A DNA stretch of 64,000 bases from Aureivirga sp. CE67 (GTDB taxonomy: Bacteria > Bacteroidota > Bacteroidia > Flavobacteriales > Flavobacteriaceae): contig NZ_JADOTV010000003.1 in the NCBI RefSeq assembly GCF_015767245.1, positions 179,624 to 243,623 on the forward strand. The letters run 5' to 3'. The position numbers and the translations under genes were made by a program. The notes beneath the pieces were generated by a model. The model had not been told where the DNA came from and did not search any database. It saw only the letters and a list, made by a program, of their open reading frames with translations. This document shows positions 16,916 through 26,518 of the stretch, piece after piece (position 1 is the stretch's first letter; every line of letters begins with the position of its first letter).

Positions 16916-18460
16916 TTGAAAAAAATACTTTACATAGCGTTTTTACTTTTTTCTGCCTTCGGAATAGCGCAGGAAAAACAAATAAAATTAGTGAATGCTA
17001 ATTTTCAAAATATAGATGAAAAGGAATTTCCTGGAGCAATTATCGCAACAGGAAATGTAGAATTTGAACATGATGGAGCGAAGATGACTTGTGACAAAGC
17101 AATTGTTTTTCCTAAAAGAAATTTTATTCAAGCATATGGAGATGTTTACGTAAATCAAGGAGATACAATTGTACAAACTAGTAAATATGCTAATTATGAT
17201 GGAAACACAAAAAAAGCGATTTCTTGGGGAGATGTTGTCTTAAAAGATCCACAGATGACATTAACTACAGATACACTTCATTTTGATAGAGAAAAACAAA
17301 TTGTTTTCTATGAAGATCATGGAGTAATTCGTGATAGCATCAATACTTTAGAAAGCAATCTTGGTCATTATTATTTAGAAACAAATAAATTCAAAGCACA
17401 ATCTGATGTGGTTGTTACTGGAGAAGATCATGTTTTAAAATCAAATCATTTAGATTATTATACAAACTCGGGTATTGCTTACCTTCACGGACCTTCTACG
17501 ATTACTAATGAAGAAAATTCTATTTATTGTGAAAAAGGGTATTTTAATACAAAAACAAACATTTCTTATTTCAATAAAAATGCAGAAATCCATTATTCTG
17601 ACCGAATAATTGAAGGAGATAGTTTGTATTATGATCAACCAATTGGTTTTGCCTCCGCTACCGGAAATATCAAAATTACAGATACCATAAATAATTCTGT
17701 AATTAAAGGAAATTATGCAGAATTATTTGAATTAAAAGATTCTATTTTTATTACGCAAAGAGCAGTTGCAATTTCGGTTATGGAAAAAGATTCTCTTTAT
17801 ATGCACGGAGATACTTTATTCCTAACGGGAAAACCTGAGAAAAGAATTTTAAAAGCATTTAATCATGTGAAAATTTTCAGCAAAGATCTTAGAGGAAAAT
17901 GTGATTCTATTTATTCGGATCAATCTACAGGTTTAACTTTTATGTATCGCAGTCCAGTTGTTTGGGCGCAAGGAAATCAGATTACTGGTGATACAATTGA
18001 ATTAATTTCTAATGTAAAGACAGAACAAATGGATTCCTTAAAAGTTTATAATAATGCATTTGTAGTTCAAAAAGATAGTGTTGGATTTACACAATTAAGT
18101 GGTAAAAAACTTCTAGGAAAATTTCAAAACAATGATTTAAGAATTGTTGATATGCTTGGATATAGTAAATCAATTTATTATGTAAGAGATGAAGATGGAA
18201 AACTAATTGGAGTTGATAAACAAGAATCAAACACCTTAAAATTTTTGATTGAAAATAATGAAATTATCGAAGTACAAGCAATTGGTAACCCTGAAGCAAA
18301 AACATATCCTTTGAAAAAATTCCCAAGAGAAGAAAGGTATTTAAAAGGATTTATTTGGCGAGAAAGTGAACAACCTTTGACAAAAGAAGATATTTTTATT
18401 CCAGATGAAGATGGAGAAGAAAAATCAAAGGAAAACACGAAAAAACTAGTTCAAGAATAA
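16916..18460 (+). CDS. OstA-like LPS transport protein (LptA/LptD OstA domain)
   Basis: 514 residues. The start is TTG, supported by AAGGA (16908-16912) just upstream and by the signal peptide that follows (ending GIAQ). The body is repeated OstA-type beta-jellyroll strands: GAIIATGNVEFEHDGAKMTCDKA, GDVYVNQGDTIVQTS, NTKTNISYFNKNAEI, and so on, with recurrent D-T-L/D-S-I-Y turns. This resembles the periplasmic bridge domains that carry LPS to the outer membrane. The C-terminal 30 residues are acidic. The aminotransferase gene follows after 12 bp, a pairing seen in many Flavobacteriaceae. Confidence 0.88.
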   Translation: MKKILYIAFLLFSAFGIAQEKQIKLVNANFQNIDEKEFPGAIIATGNVEFEHDGAKMTCDKAIVFPKRNFIQAYGDVYVNQGDTIVQTSKYANYDGNTKKAISWGDVVLKDPQMTLTTDTLHFDREKQIVFYEDHGVIRDSINTLESNLGHYYLETNKFKAQSDVVVTGEDHVLKSNHLDYYTNSGIAYLHGPSTITNEENSIYCEKGYFNTKTNISYFNKNAEIHYSDRIIEGDSLYYDQPIGFASATGNIKITDTINNSVIKGNYAELFELKDSIFITQRAVAISVMEKDSLYMHGDTLFLTGKPEKRILKAFNHVKIFSKDLRGKCDSIYSDQSTGLTFMYRSPVVWAQGNQITGDTIELISNVKTEQMDSLKVYNNAFVVQKDSVGFTQLSGKKLLGKFQNNDLRIVDMLGYSKSIYYVRDEDGKLIGVDKQESNTLKFLIENNEIIEVQAIGNPEAKTYPLKKFPREERYLKGFIWRESEQPLTKEDIFIPDEDGEEKSKENTKKLVQE

Positions 18461-18472
18461 AAAAGAAAAACA

Positions 18473-19648
18473 TTGAAATCAGATTTTTATAAATATCAAG
18501 CGCAAACATCTAAGCATCCACTAGCTATTTCAATTAAAGCAGCTAAAGGTTCATATGTTTATGATAAAAATGATAAAGCATATTTAGATTTTATCGCTGG
18601 AGTTTCTGCAAATACTTTAGGGCATTCACATCCGAAAGTATCTGAGGCAGTCAAAAAACAGGTTGACACATATACACATGTAATGGTTTATGGTGAATTT
18701 ATTCAAGATGAACCAGTGCTTTTAGCAAAATTATTAGCAGAGAATTTACCAGATCCATTAAACGCTACTTATCTAACCAATTCTGGAACTGAAGCTACAG
18801 AAGGTTCTATTAAATTAGCGAAAAGATATACTGGTAGAGCTGAAATTATTTCTTTCAAAAACGCATATCATGGAAATACACAAGGTTCTATGAGTGTTTG
18901 TGGAAATGAAGAAAAAAATGGAGCTTTTAGACCTTTAATTCCTGGAGTTCGTTTTATCGAATTTAATAAAGAGGAAGATTTACAAAAAATCACGAATAAA
19001 ACAGCTGGTGTAATTGTAGAAACAATTCAAGGTGGCGCAGGTTTTCTAGTTCCAGAAAATGATTATTTAGCTAAATTAAAAAAGCGATGTGAAGAAGTTG
19101 GAGCTTTATTAATTTTAGATGAAATTCAATCTGGTGTTGGAAGAACAGGAAAATTATTTGGTTTTGAAAATTACAATGTAGTTCCAGATATTTTTATCAC
19201 AGGAAAAGGTCTTGGTGGTGGAATGCCAATCGGAGCTTTTATATCTTCAAACGAAATCATGGAATGCTTGACAGATGGCCCTAAACTTGGACATATCACG
19301 ACTTTTGGAGGACATCCTGTTATTGCAGCAGCAGCTAGAGCTACTTTAAAAGAAGTTATTGAAACTAACTTAATGAACGAAGTAATAGAAAAAGAAAAGC
19401 TTTTTAAGGAATTACTTCAACACAAAGAAATAAAAGAAATACGAGGAAAAGGTTTAATGCTAGCCATCATTTTAGAAACACCTGAAAAAGCTACAGAATT
19501 AATCCTTAAATGTATGGAAAAAGGATTGCTTCTTTTCTGGTTACTTTTTGAAGGGAAAGCTGCTAGAATCACTCCTCCCCTAACTATTTCTGAAGAAGAA
19601 ATAAAAAAAGGTTGCAAAATTATTTTAGAAACTTTAGATGAATTATAA
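18473..19648 (+). CDS. Class III (acetylornithine/ornithine-type) aminotransferase
   Basis: 391 residues with a TTG start, in frame directly after the OstA-like gene. Class III PLP motifs are present: SGTEATEGSIKLAKRYTGR (PLP phosphate loop and following helix), ILDEIQSGVGRTGKLFGFE (the Asp that contacts the pyridine nitrogen), the Schiff-base Lys in FITGKGLGGGMPIGAF, and TFGGHPV. The family includes acetylornithine, ornithine and 4-aminobutyrate aminotransferases; the substrate is not decided by these motifs. No other arginine-pathway genes are nearby. It ends at a bidirectional terminator. Confidence 0.9.
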   Translation: MKSDFYKYQAQTSKHPLAISIKAAKGSYVYDKNDKAYLDFIAGVSANTLGHSHPKVSEAVKKQVDTYTHVMVYGEFIQDEPVLLAKLLAENLPDPLNATYLTNSGTEATEGSIKLAKRYTGRAEIISFKNAYHGNTQGSMSVCGNEEKNGAFRPLIPGVRFIEFNKEEDLQKITNKTAGVIVETIQGGAGFLVPENDYLAKLKKRCEEVGALLILDEIQSGVGRTGKLFGFENYNVVPDIFITGKGLGGGMPIGAFISSNEIMECLTDGPKLGHITTFGGHPVIAAAARATLKEVIETNLMNEVIEKEKLFKELLQHKEIKEIRGKGLMLAIILETPEKATELILKCMEKGLLLFWLLFEGKAARITPPLTISEEEIKKGCKIILETLDEL

Positions 19649-19680
19649 AAAGAAAGCTATCTAATTATAGATAGCTTTTA
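19648..19680. terminator. Bidirectional terminator
   Basis: AAAGCTATCTA (19653-19663) pairs with TAGATAGCTTT (19668-19678), with A and T runs on both sides. It serves the aminotransferase gene and the convergent lipoprotein gene. Confidence 0.88.
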
Positions 19681-19685
19681 TATTA

Positions 19686-20156
19686 TTAATCTTTATATAA
19701 TAAATAAGGATCTTCTAAATGAATTGTTTCTACTTTCGCCTTATCATCAAATTGAACAAAATATAAATCTTTCTTTAAATGTTCACTATCTTTTTTACTT
19801 AAATAAGTTTTTAATTTTAACAAATATCCATTTAATGCTTGCCCATCTTTAGCTTCTAAAGAATCAATTATTGCTTTTAAACTATCGCTATATTTTACAA
19901 CTTCTTCACTTGGGCTTCCGCTTAACAACATAATATTATTAGATCTAAAGAGATTCTTTTCATGTGCTATTCTTCTTTTATTATTTATTTGAAAACTTTC
20001 AATTACAACTATAGAATCCAAATTAACATTTTGTTTAAGCAATGGTTTTAATCTATTTTCAAAACTGATTTTTAAATCATTATCATCAATCTTTTTATCG
20101 CAAGATGATAAAAAGATTGATGATAATGTAAATACAGAGAATAATATTTTTTTCAT
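19686..20156 (-). CDS. Hypothetical lipoprotein
   Basis: 156 residues with lipobox LSSC (Cys19) followed by DKKIDDND. The rest is charged and largely helical, with a hydrophobic strand around LDSIVVIESFQI and a C-terminal VETIHLEDPYLLY. No family is recognised. Its start lies 115 bp from the stop of the HAD gene, which runs in the same direction upstream of it. Confidence 0.55.
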   Translation of the reverse strand: MKKILFSVFTLSSIFLSSCDKKIDDNDLKISFENRLKPLLKQNVNLDSIVVIESFQINNKRRIAHEKNLFRSNNIMLLSGSPSEEVVKYSDSLKAIIDSLEAKDGQALNGYLLKLKTYLSKKDSEHLKKDLYFVQFDDKAKVETIHLEDPYLLYKD

Positions 20157-20271
20157 ATAAAATTATTTTATTGAATTTTGAATGCTAAATATAAGAAGAT
20201 ATCTGAAATATCAAGTTAAAATTCTTCTCAAAAGCAGAATAAATAATTTCCCTTTTAAAAGAAAACTCCTC

Positions 20272-20967
20272 TCATATTTTCAAAGAATTTAAAACTTCTA
20301 AAATTCCATCTATTTCTTCAAAACCTTCTTCTTTTACATCGTCAACAGCTTCATGTTGCCAAGTTGTATGGAAAGGAACATAAATAGCTTTTGCACCAAT
20401 TTTAACCAAAGGAAGTACATCAGAACGAAGTGAATTTCCTATCATTAAAAATTGTTCTGGCTCTATATCTAAATGTTTGATTAGTTTGATATAATCTTTT
20501 TCTTTTTTATCACTCATCACTTCTATATGATGAAAATATTTATCCAAACCAGATTTTTCCAATTTTCTTTCCTGATCCAACAAGTCTCCTTTTGTAGCAA
20601 GTACTAAACGCATTCCTTTTATATGAAGTGTTTTAAGAACTTTCTCTACATTTTCTAATAAAACAACTGGTTTGTTCAGCATGTCTTTTCCTATCTGGAT
20701 AATTCTATTCATTACTTCATTTGGAACTTGATTGTTCGTAATTTCCAAAGCACATTCCATCATAGAAAGCGTAAAACCTTTAATTCCATAACCATAATGC
20801 ACTAAATTTTGAATTTCCGTATTGAAAAGTTTTGTATCGATTTCTTCTTTATCACCGAAATCTTTTAAAAGTTCACAGAATTCAGCTTCTGCTTCACGGA
20901 AGTAAGTTTCATTTATCCAAAGAGTATCGTCTGCGTCGAATGCGATTGTTTTAATATTGCTATACAT
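20272..20967 (-). CDS. HAD superfamily hydrolase (phosphatase)
   Basis: 231 residues with all HAD motifs: motif I FDADDTLW (nucleophile D11, acid D13), motif II LATKGD (Thr then Lys), the motif III Lys in the EKDYIKLIKHL helix, and motif IV GNSLRSDVLP. The inserted helical cap between motifs I and II is of the type 1 kind. Such enzymes are phosphatases acting on small phosphorylated metabolites (phosphoglycolate, nucleotides and similar). Substrate is not evident. Length is normal. Confidence 0.9.
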   Translation of the reverse strand: MYSNIKTIAFDADDTLWINETYFREAEAEFCELLKDFGDKEEIDTKLFNTEIQNLVHYGYGIKGFTLSMMECALEITNNQVPNEVMNRIIQIGKDMLNKPVVLLENVEKVLKTLHIKGMRLVLATKGDLLDQERKLEKSGLDKYFHHIEVMSDKKEKDYIKLIKHLDIEPEQFLMIGNSLRSDVLPLVKIGAKAIYVPFHTTWQHEAVDDVKEEGFEEIDGILEVLNSLKI

Positions 20968-21147
20968 TTTTTAATCTTTTTATCGATTTTAATAATTATT
21001 CAATAGCTCACATCGAATTTAGAAAAGTCTTTGCAAAAATACATTAATTTATTCTTAAACCTAGAATTTCATAACATTTACCTAGAATTTTAAATCTATT
21101 TAAAAGCAATTATGAATTTAATTTGTATCAAAATAAATTTAAAAATT

Positions 21148-21567
21148 ATGAGAGATGTAATGTTAATTACACATTTTATTGGTATTAGTATGTTTATCGG
21201 AACTGGTTTTGCTTTTATGTTTCTAGAAATATTTAATGCAAAACTTGAAAAAGATGAAAAATTAAAATTCACTAAAAGAATTTTACCTTTAAGTAGAATG
21301 GGACATATTGGTTTATTTATTCTAATTATGTCAGGAGGTTATTTAGGAACTCCATATTGGAAAGTAATGGATAATCTTCCGCTTTTTAGAGTGAAATTAC
21401 TTTTAGTTTTATTATTAATTATAGTTATAAGTGTTATGGCTGTATTTACCAGAAAAGCAAAAAAAGGTAATGAGGAATACTACTTTAAAAAAATTGAACC
21501 ATTAAGTAAAATTTCTTTTCTTCTAGGGTTTTCAATTATTATTTTGGCAGTAATGAATTTTCATTAA
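21148..21567 (+). CDS. Hypothetical integral membrane protein
   Basis: 139 residues from the ATG at 21148; an ATG 36 bp further up is open but the added residues look non-native. Four hydrophobic segments are visible (approximately 3-25, 45-62, 75-95 and 115-137), with a cytosolic Arg/Lys pair in the loops. Glycine-rich helix 1 (HFIGISMFIGTGFAF) resembles small haem- or metal-handling membrane families such as DUF2269, but I cannot confirm it. It runs toward the leftward BNR gene. Confidence 0.5.
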   Translation: MRDVMLITHFIGISMFIGTGFAFMFLEIFNAKLEKDEKLKFTKRILPLSRMGHIGLFILIMSGGYLGTPYWKVMDNLPLFRVKLLLVLLLIIVISVMAVFTRKAKKGNEEYYFKKIEPLSKISFLLGFSIIILAVMNFH

Positions 21568-21611
21568 AATAAAAAAGGGATTGACTCAAATAAACCATTT
21601 GAATCAATCCC
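21567..21611 (-). terminator. Terminator for the leftward BNR-repeat gene
   Basis: A 15-bp stem with one mismatch (21577-21591 with 21597-21611) lies just after 21635 in transcript order. The A run on the left strand side (21571-21576) is the minus-strand T tail. Confidence 0.85.
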
Positions 21612-21634
21612 ATAAAAAAAACAATAATTATATT

Positions 21635-24205
21635 TTATTTTCTAATTAAAATCTTCTTCGTAACTAAGTGTTTTTCAGAAATTATTCTCAAAATATATTC
21701 TCCGTTTGGTAAAGAAGAAACATCAAATTCTGTTTTTGGTGTTATCTTAGAATAATCTTTCTTCAACATTAACTTACCAGTTGTATTATGAATTGTTAAA
21801 GAAGCATCTTCAGAGATTACTAAATTAACTCTAGCTATATTCTGCACAGGATTTGGAAAAACTTGACCTAATTTTAAAGTACCCTCAAATTCTTCAACAC
21901 TAACATCATTTCCGTCTCCATCTCCGTCACCGTCTCCATCTCCGTCACCGTCTCCATCAGTTATCAAACTATCTTCTACAACAGATCTTCTCCAAACACC
22001 TCTACCATAAGTAGAAACTAAAACATGATTTTCAATAGTATTAATCTCTAAATCTGTAATTCTTGTGTTTGGTAAACCTTCTTTATACAGAATCCATTCT
22101 TCAGTATTATCATCCATATAATAAACCGCATTATTCTGTGCTAAGTACAATGTATTATTTGGAGAATCAAATTGATGTGCAACTACAACATTTGACACAC
22201 CTTCTGTAGGTAAATTATATGTTATATTTTGCCAAGTATCCCCAGAGTCTTCTGATTTATAAACATTATTTGAAGTTACAACATAAATAATATTAGGATC
22301 ATTCTGGTTGAAATCGAAATTTCTTACAGGATCATCTCCTGAATAAGGAAAATTATTAAGTTGGCTAAAAGTTAATTGATTACTTGAACTAGGATTTGAT
22401 AAATAAATACGATATCCATCATAAACTAACACTCTATTATCATCTGTTGGATCTACTCTAATTACCTCTAAATTATTTTGAAAAAATGAAGTTGTAGCTG
22501 AAACAAATTGATGATCTTCAATTTTGTATAAACTTTCAAAACCACCATAGATCGTCCCTCCTTTTCCAGCTTCTAATGGAGAAACCCAATTACCTGAAGT
22601 TTGGTTTGCAATATAAAAACCTCCTTCTCCAGTTTCAGCATTATATCTTCCTAAATAATATCCGAATTGAATAAAACTATAATAAATATCCGAATTTAAT
22701 GGATCTACTGCAGCATCCATCCCATCTGCTCCATGAAATACTTTCCAGCTTTCATCTGAATAAGCAAAACCACCATTATCTTGTAAACCTCCAGCAACTT
22801 TTGTTGCATCTGCTTGAGCTACATCCAATCTATAAAATTGGCTAATATTAACTCCAGCAGTTTTATCATCAAATTTAACTCCATCATTCGAAGAAATATA
22901 AATTCCACCATCTGTTGAAGCATACACTTTATTATTATAATATTTCAAATCATGAATATCTGCATGCGTATAAGAACTATGGTTTGGATTATCCCAATAA
23001 TTTAATTGCGAAAAAGTATTTCCTCCATTTGTAGATTTGAAAATATCAATACAACCAACTAAAACAATATCTTCATCTTCATCAGAAACTGTTAAAGCTA
23101 AATCATAACCTGCTTGAGAACTTCCTCCATAAATATCTAATTCAAAAGAATCATGCACTAATTCAAAAGAATCACCTGCATCTGAAGATTTATACAAACC
23201 TTTATATGAGTTTCCAGTATTTGAATACAAAACATAAAGAACTTCAGGGTTTGCAGGAGTTACATCAATAACAGTTCTGGATGTTTGTGGAATTGAATGT
23301 ATTGTTTCAAATGTTTCACCTCCATCCGTTGATTTTAAAATCACTCTTTGAGATTGTGAATATCTTGAAACTAAATAAATAACAGAAGAATCATCTGGTT
23401 TAAGTCTAATTTCTTTTGCAAAATCATACGTTAACTGTGTCCAGTTTTCTCCAGCATCCGTAGATTTAAATAATCCACTACTTGTACAAACCCATAAATT
23501 ATTAGAGTCGTTTGGATCAATCTTAATCTCACCTGCCATATAAAAACCTGTAAGATTTTCAAGCTTATTCCACGTCGCTCCTCCATCAATAGATTTATAA
23601 ACTCCATCTGAATAAGAATCATACCCATCTTCATCTCCAGTTGAAATATAAATTATATCCGAATCATTATAATCTACTGCAATTCCTGAAACTCCTAATG
23701 ACGGTAAATCACTTGTTAAAACTTCCCAGTTTTCTCCAGCATCTATAGATTTCCAAACACCTCCATTTGGACTTCCTATATAAATAATATCCTCATTACT
23801 AGGATCAACAGTTGTAATATTTACACGACCTTGTCCTGGACTATAAGATCCAGCATTTGTATGTGAAAAAGGACCTAAAGGCATCCATTCACTTGAGTCT
23901 TCATTTACAAAAGAAGATTTGAAATTTGACAGATTATTCCATGCTTCAGTCTGTTGTTGTGGTGTGAAAATTGTTCCATCTGGGTTTAATTGATTTCTCC
24001 AAGTTTCTTTCCACCTTTCATAGACTTTTCGTCCAGTAGATTTTTTTTGAACAGGAATATTTTCCCATTGCTTGTCTGCTTCTTTTACTAATTCGTGAAA
24101 ATTTGAGGTTTTGTTTAATTCTTCTAGTTGATTTGGAACCTCTATATTTTGAGAGAAACAAAAAATAGAGATAGGAAAAAATAATAGGGGTAGATTTTTT
24201 CTCAT
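21635..24205 (-). CDS. T9SS-exported BNR-repeat protein with Asp-Gly linker
   Basis: 856 residues with a signal peptide (1-18, ending CFSQ), a lead region containing YERWKETWRNQLNPDG, and many Asp-box blades such as AGENWEVL, GGATWNKL, AGENWTQL and SGDTWQNI. Between the propeller and the C-terminal type A sorting domain (starting LGQVFPNP, ending IRK) lies an Asp-Gly linker of seven consecutive pairs. Same architecture as the 8923 gene but longer. The linker could bind calcium or act as a flexible spacer. The gene has its own terminator; its promoter lies in the 325-bp gap before it. Confidence 0.9.
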   Translation of the reverse strand: MRKNLPLLFFPISIFCFSQNIEVPNQLEELNKTSNFHELVKEADKQWENIPVQKKSTGRKVYERWKETWRNQLNPDGTIFTPQQQTEAWNNLSNFKSSFVNEDSSEWMPLGPFSHTNAGSYSPGQGRVNITTVDPSNEDIIYIGSPNGGVWKSIDAGENWEVLTSDLPSLGVSGIAVDYNDSDIIYISTGDEDGYDSYSDGVYKSIDGGATWNKLENLTGFYMAGEIKIDPNDSNNLWVCTSSGLFKSTDAGENWTQLTYDFAKEIRLKPDDSSVIYLVSRYSQSQRVILKSTDGGETFETIHSIPQTSRTVIDVTPANPEVLYVLYSNTGNSYKGLYKSSDAGDSFELVHDSFELDIYGGSSQAGYDLALTVSDEDEDIVLVGCIDIFKSTNGGNTFSQLNYWDNPNHSSYTHADIHDLKYYNNKVYASTDGGIYISSNDGVKFDDKTAGVNISQFYRLDVAQADATKVAGGLQDNGGFAYSDESWKVFHGADGMDAAVDPLNSDIYYSFIQFGYYLGRYNAETGEGGFYIANQTSGNWVSPLEAGKGGTIYGGFESLYKIEDHQFVSATTSFFQNNLEVIRVDPTDDNRVLVYDGYRIYLSNPSSSNQLTFSQLNNFPYSGDDPVRNFDFNQNDPNIIYVVTSNNVYKSEDSGDTWQNITYNLPTEGVSNVVVAHQFDSPNNTLYLAQNNAVYYMDDNTEEWILYKEGLPNTRITDLEINTIENHVLVSTYGRGVWRRSVVEDSLITDGDGDGDGDGDGDGDGNDVSVEEFEGTLKLGQVFPNPVQNIARVNLVISEDASLTIHNTTGKLMLKKDYSKITPKTEFDVSSLPNGEYILRIISEKHLVTKKILIRK
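21911..21958. repeat. 18-bp tandem repeat encoding the Asp-Gly linker
   Basis: The unit tccgtcaccgtctccatc occurs at 21923-21940 and again at 21941-21958, preceded by a partial copy tccgtctccatc at 21911-21922. On the coding strand it gives repeated Asp-Gly codons. Confidence 0.9.
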
Positions 24206-24530
24206 GTTAAATAGTTTTTGTGAATTGCAATATTACACTTTATAATGTTAAAAAATAAATATATTCCCTACTTTTAACATATTTAAAAATCATATATAAC
24301 ACAAAAAAGCAAATATTATATATATTAAATATTTTTAATCCTAAAATTTTTTCACATCTAAAAAAACTAAAATATTTTCATTATCAACTAAATATCAATC
24401 AATTAAAAATTAATCTAAAAACCTATAATAGGTATGTACTGATAATTATTTCGACTTAAAACTTAGCAATATTATTTCATAAAAAAAGTCAGAGATAAAC
24501 CCTGACTTTAAATATATGTTTTTTGAAAGA
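24206..24530. other. Gene-free promoter region
   Basis: 325 bp of AT-rich DNA between the leftward BNR gene start and the leftward lipoprotein stop. It holds the terminator at 24478-24509; the promoter of the BNR gene must lie in its left part, but I do not see a perfect TAnnTTTG on the minus strand. Confidence 0.5.
24478..24509 (-). terminator. Terminator for the leftward lipoprotein gene
   Basis: AAAGTCAG (24485-24492) pairs with CTGACTTT (24502-24509), with an A run on the left providing the minus-strand T tail. Confidence 0.75.
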
Positions 24531-25328
24531 TTACTCAAAAACTACTTCAAATGACATAAGGTCTTTATTTTCTAAAGAGTTTTTAACATCAAATTTTACA
24601 TTCACGGTCTTTCTATCTTTAGAAATTATTGCAGATGGTACCGAAACAGATTTGATTCTTTTTGGGAAAACATATTCTAGCTCATATGATAATGATTCTT
24701 CTAACATTTCTATAGATTGAATCAACTTTTGAGTATCTGGATCATCAGACTCTACTTTTCCTTCAAACTCTGTTTCTTCAACTACTTCTACTTCAGCTTT
24801 CGATTCCTTTTTTTTATTTGAAAATCGTTTAAAAATCTTTCCATCGTAAGAATAATGAGTATTCTTATTCATTATAGAACCTTCTCCCAAAGGATTAACA
24901 GCTCCAGAAGACTCTTTAGCATTTGAAAGAGCATCTTCAATAGATCCACTCATATTATTAAGCTCATTGAACTTTGTGAATTTTTTTGAAAGAGTTAGTA
25001 TTCCAAGTCCTTCATCTTCATCCATTTTCATATGCATTGTCATTCCACGTAGCATTTCAGCTTTCATTCTGTCTTCGTCCGTTTTAATACTGTCCTTATA
25101 AAGCTCTAAGAAATCGTCAAAAACAATAGTAGTATCAATTTTTTCTTTCTTTTTCTTAGAATCAGAATTAGTACCACCTCCCATATTTTTTGAAATAGAT
25201 AAGATCGGCGACATATCCATTGACACTTCATAATCTCCAGACATATCATCATTAAAAACAATACGCTCTTTAATGTTACAAGACACTAATAATAGTGACA
25301 AACTTAATAATAGTAATAATTTTCTCAT
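24531..25328 (-). CDS. Hypothetical lipoprotein
   Basis: 265 residues with lipobox LVSC (Cys17), then NIKERIVFNDDMSGDYEVSMDMSP, a strand pair seen in many flavobacterial lipoproteins with a lipocalin-like start. The middle is Met- and Lys-rich (LRGMTMHMKMDEDEGLGILTLSKKFTKF) and the C-terminal part has a strand VFPKRIKSVSVPSAIISKDRKTVNVKFDV. No catalytic motif. Single-gene transcript, divergent from the Crp/Fnr gene. Confidence 0.6.
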   Translation of the reverse strand: MRKLLLLLSLSLLLVSCNIKERIVFNDDMSGDYEVSMDMSPILSISKNMGGGTNSDSKKKKEKIDTTIVFDDFLELYKDSIKTDEDRMKAEMLRGMTMHMKMDEDEGLGILTLSKKFTKFNELNNMSGSIEDALSNAKESSGAVNPLGEGSIMNKNTHYSYDGKIFKRFSNKKKESKAEVEVVEETEFEGKVESDDPDTQKLIQSIEMLEESLSYELEYVFPKRIKSVSVPSAIISKDRKTVNVKFDVKNSLENKDLMSFEVVFE

Positions 25329-25491
25329 TTTTAATTTAAATTTTAAGCAAAGGTATAATAAATTGTATTTTTTTGTATTAATTTATTTAAGAATTAAGCT
25401 TATAAAATAATTATAGATCAAGTACGTTGCGTTCTCTTTTTTAAAAGTCATTATTCTAAAACATTGTGAAAATATATCGTATTTTTACCCT

Positions 25492-26061
25492 ATGAAATCA
25501 TTAAAAGAACTAATACTCTCTTCTGGAATTTCTCCTGAAAAAGAAAAAGAATTTATAAAGTCTATCCGTAAAATAAAAATCAAAAAAGGAACTTTACTAC
25601 AAATGAAAGGCGATGTAAATAATAAAAGTTATTTCGTATGTTCGGGAATGTTGAGAAGTTATACAATTGATGCAAAAGGTAAAGAACATGTTTTTATGTT
25701 TGCCCCTGAAGGATGGATTATAGGAGATTTTCAAACTTATAATAATGAAATTCCTACTGAGTTATTTATTGATGCTCTTGAAGATTCGGAAATTGAAGTT
25801 ATCGATTCTAAAAATCTACAAGAAGTGGATGATCTTCCTCAAGAATCATTAGTAAAACAAGTAAATTTATTATCTAAAAGAGTCGGTGTTTTACAAAATC
25901 GAATTTTAATGTTGATGAGTGCAACTGCTCTAGAACGTTATCAAGAATTTTTAAAAACATATCCTAATATTTCTCAAAGAGTTCCACAAAAACTAATCGC
26001 TTCCTATCTTGGTATCACTCCAGAGGCTTTGAGTAAAATCCGAAGACAGATGGTTAAGTGA
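25492..26061 (+). CDS. Crp/Fnr-family transcriptional regulator
   Basis: 189 residues. An N-terminal cyclic-nucleotide-type beta-roll (GTLLQMKGDVNNKSYFVCSGMLRSYTID through FAPEGWIIGDFQTY) is followed by the long dimer helix (LSKRVGVLQNRILMLMS) and a C-terminal helix-turn-helix (VPQKLIASYLGITPEALSKIRRQM). No Cys cluster is present, so it is not an Fe-S Fnr. Bacteroidota members of this type often respond to small molecules or redox. It is divergent from the lipoprotein at 24531 and convergent with the DoxX-like gene. Confidence 0.93.
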   Translation: MKSLKELILSSGISPEKEKEFIKSIRKIKIKKGTLLQMKGDVNNKSYFVCSGMLRSYTIDAKGKEHVFMFAPEGWIIGDFQTYNNEIPTELFIDALEDSEIEVIDSKNLQEVDDLPQESLVKQVNLLSKRVGVLQNRILMLMSATALERYQEFLKTYPNISQRVPQKLIASYLGITPEALSKIRRQMVK

Positions 26062-26079
26062 TTTTAATAAGATTAATAT

Positions 26080-26472
26080 TTATTTTTTTGATTTCAACAA
26101 CTTAATAATTGGTTTATAAGAAATCCAAACAACTAAGCATAATGTTAAAAATGAAGGTAAAGCTAAAATTTTATCTTCATTTACACCATTAAATAAATGC
26201 AGCCATCCGAAGCCAATATGAGATGCAACTGCACCAAATAAAAGAGGGATTAAAACGATACCTCCAAATGCTCTATATTTATTTTTTTTAGCACCTAAAA
26301 AAAATAAAATCCCACCGATTATTTCTATATATGGAATTATCGTCAGCATCAACTCTGGAAGAGGATATGCATAAAATGTTTCTGCCGGACCAAATCTAAA
26401 AATTTTAAAAAAAGCAGAAAGCAACATTAATGGGAGTAAAAAATAACAGCCAATAATTTTATATTTATTCAT
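26080..26472 (-). CDS. DoxX-like family membrane protein
   Basis: 130 residues with four hydrophobic helices (about 7-23, 44-60, 69-88, 103-121). The layout, with an F-x-K helix end, PYIEIIGGILFFLG in helix 2 and a conserved Gly-rich helix 3, matches DoxX/DoxD-type small membrane proteins. Role unknown; DoxX proteins in related groups are linked to electron transfer or thiol stress. Its stop is 18 bp from the Crp/Fnr stop (convergent). Confidence 0.75.
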   Translation of the reverse strand: MNKYKIIGCYFLLPLMLLSAFFKIFRFGPAETFYAYPLPELMLTIIPYIEIIGGILFFLGAKKNKYRAFGGIVLIPLLFGAVASHIGFGWLHLFNGVNEDKILALPSFLTLCLVVWISYKPIIKLLKSKK

Positions 26473-26518
26473 TTTAAAAATTATTTTATATTTAAATTAC
26501 TGCATTAAATTACAATAA

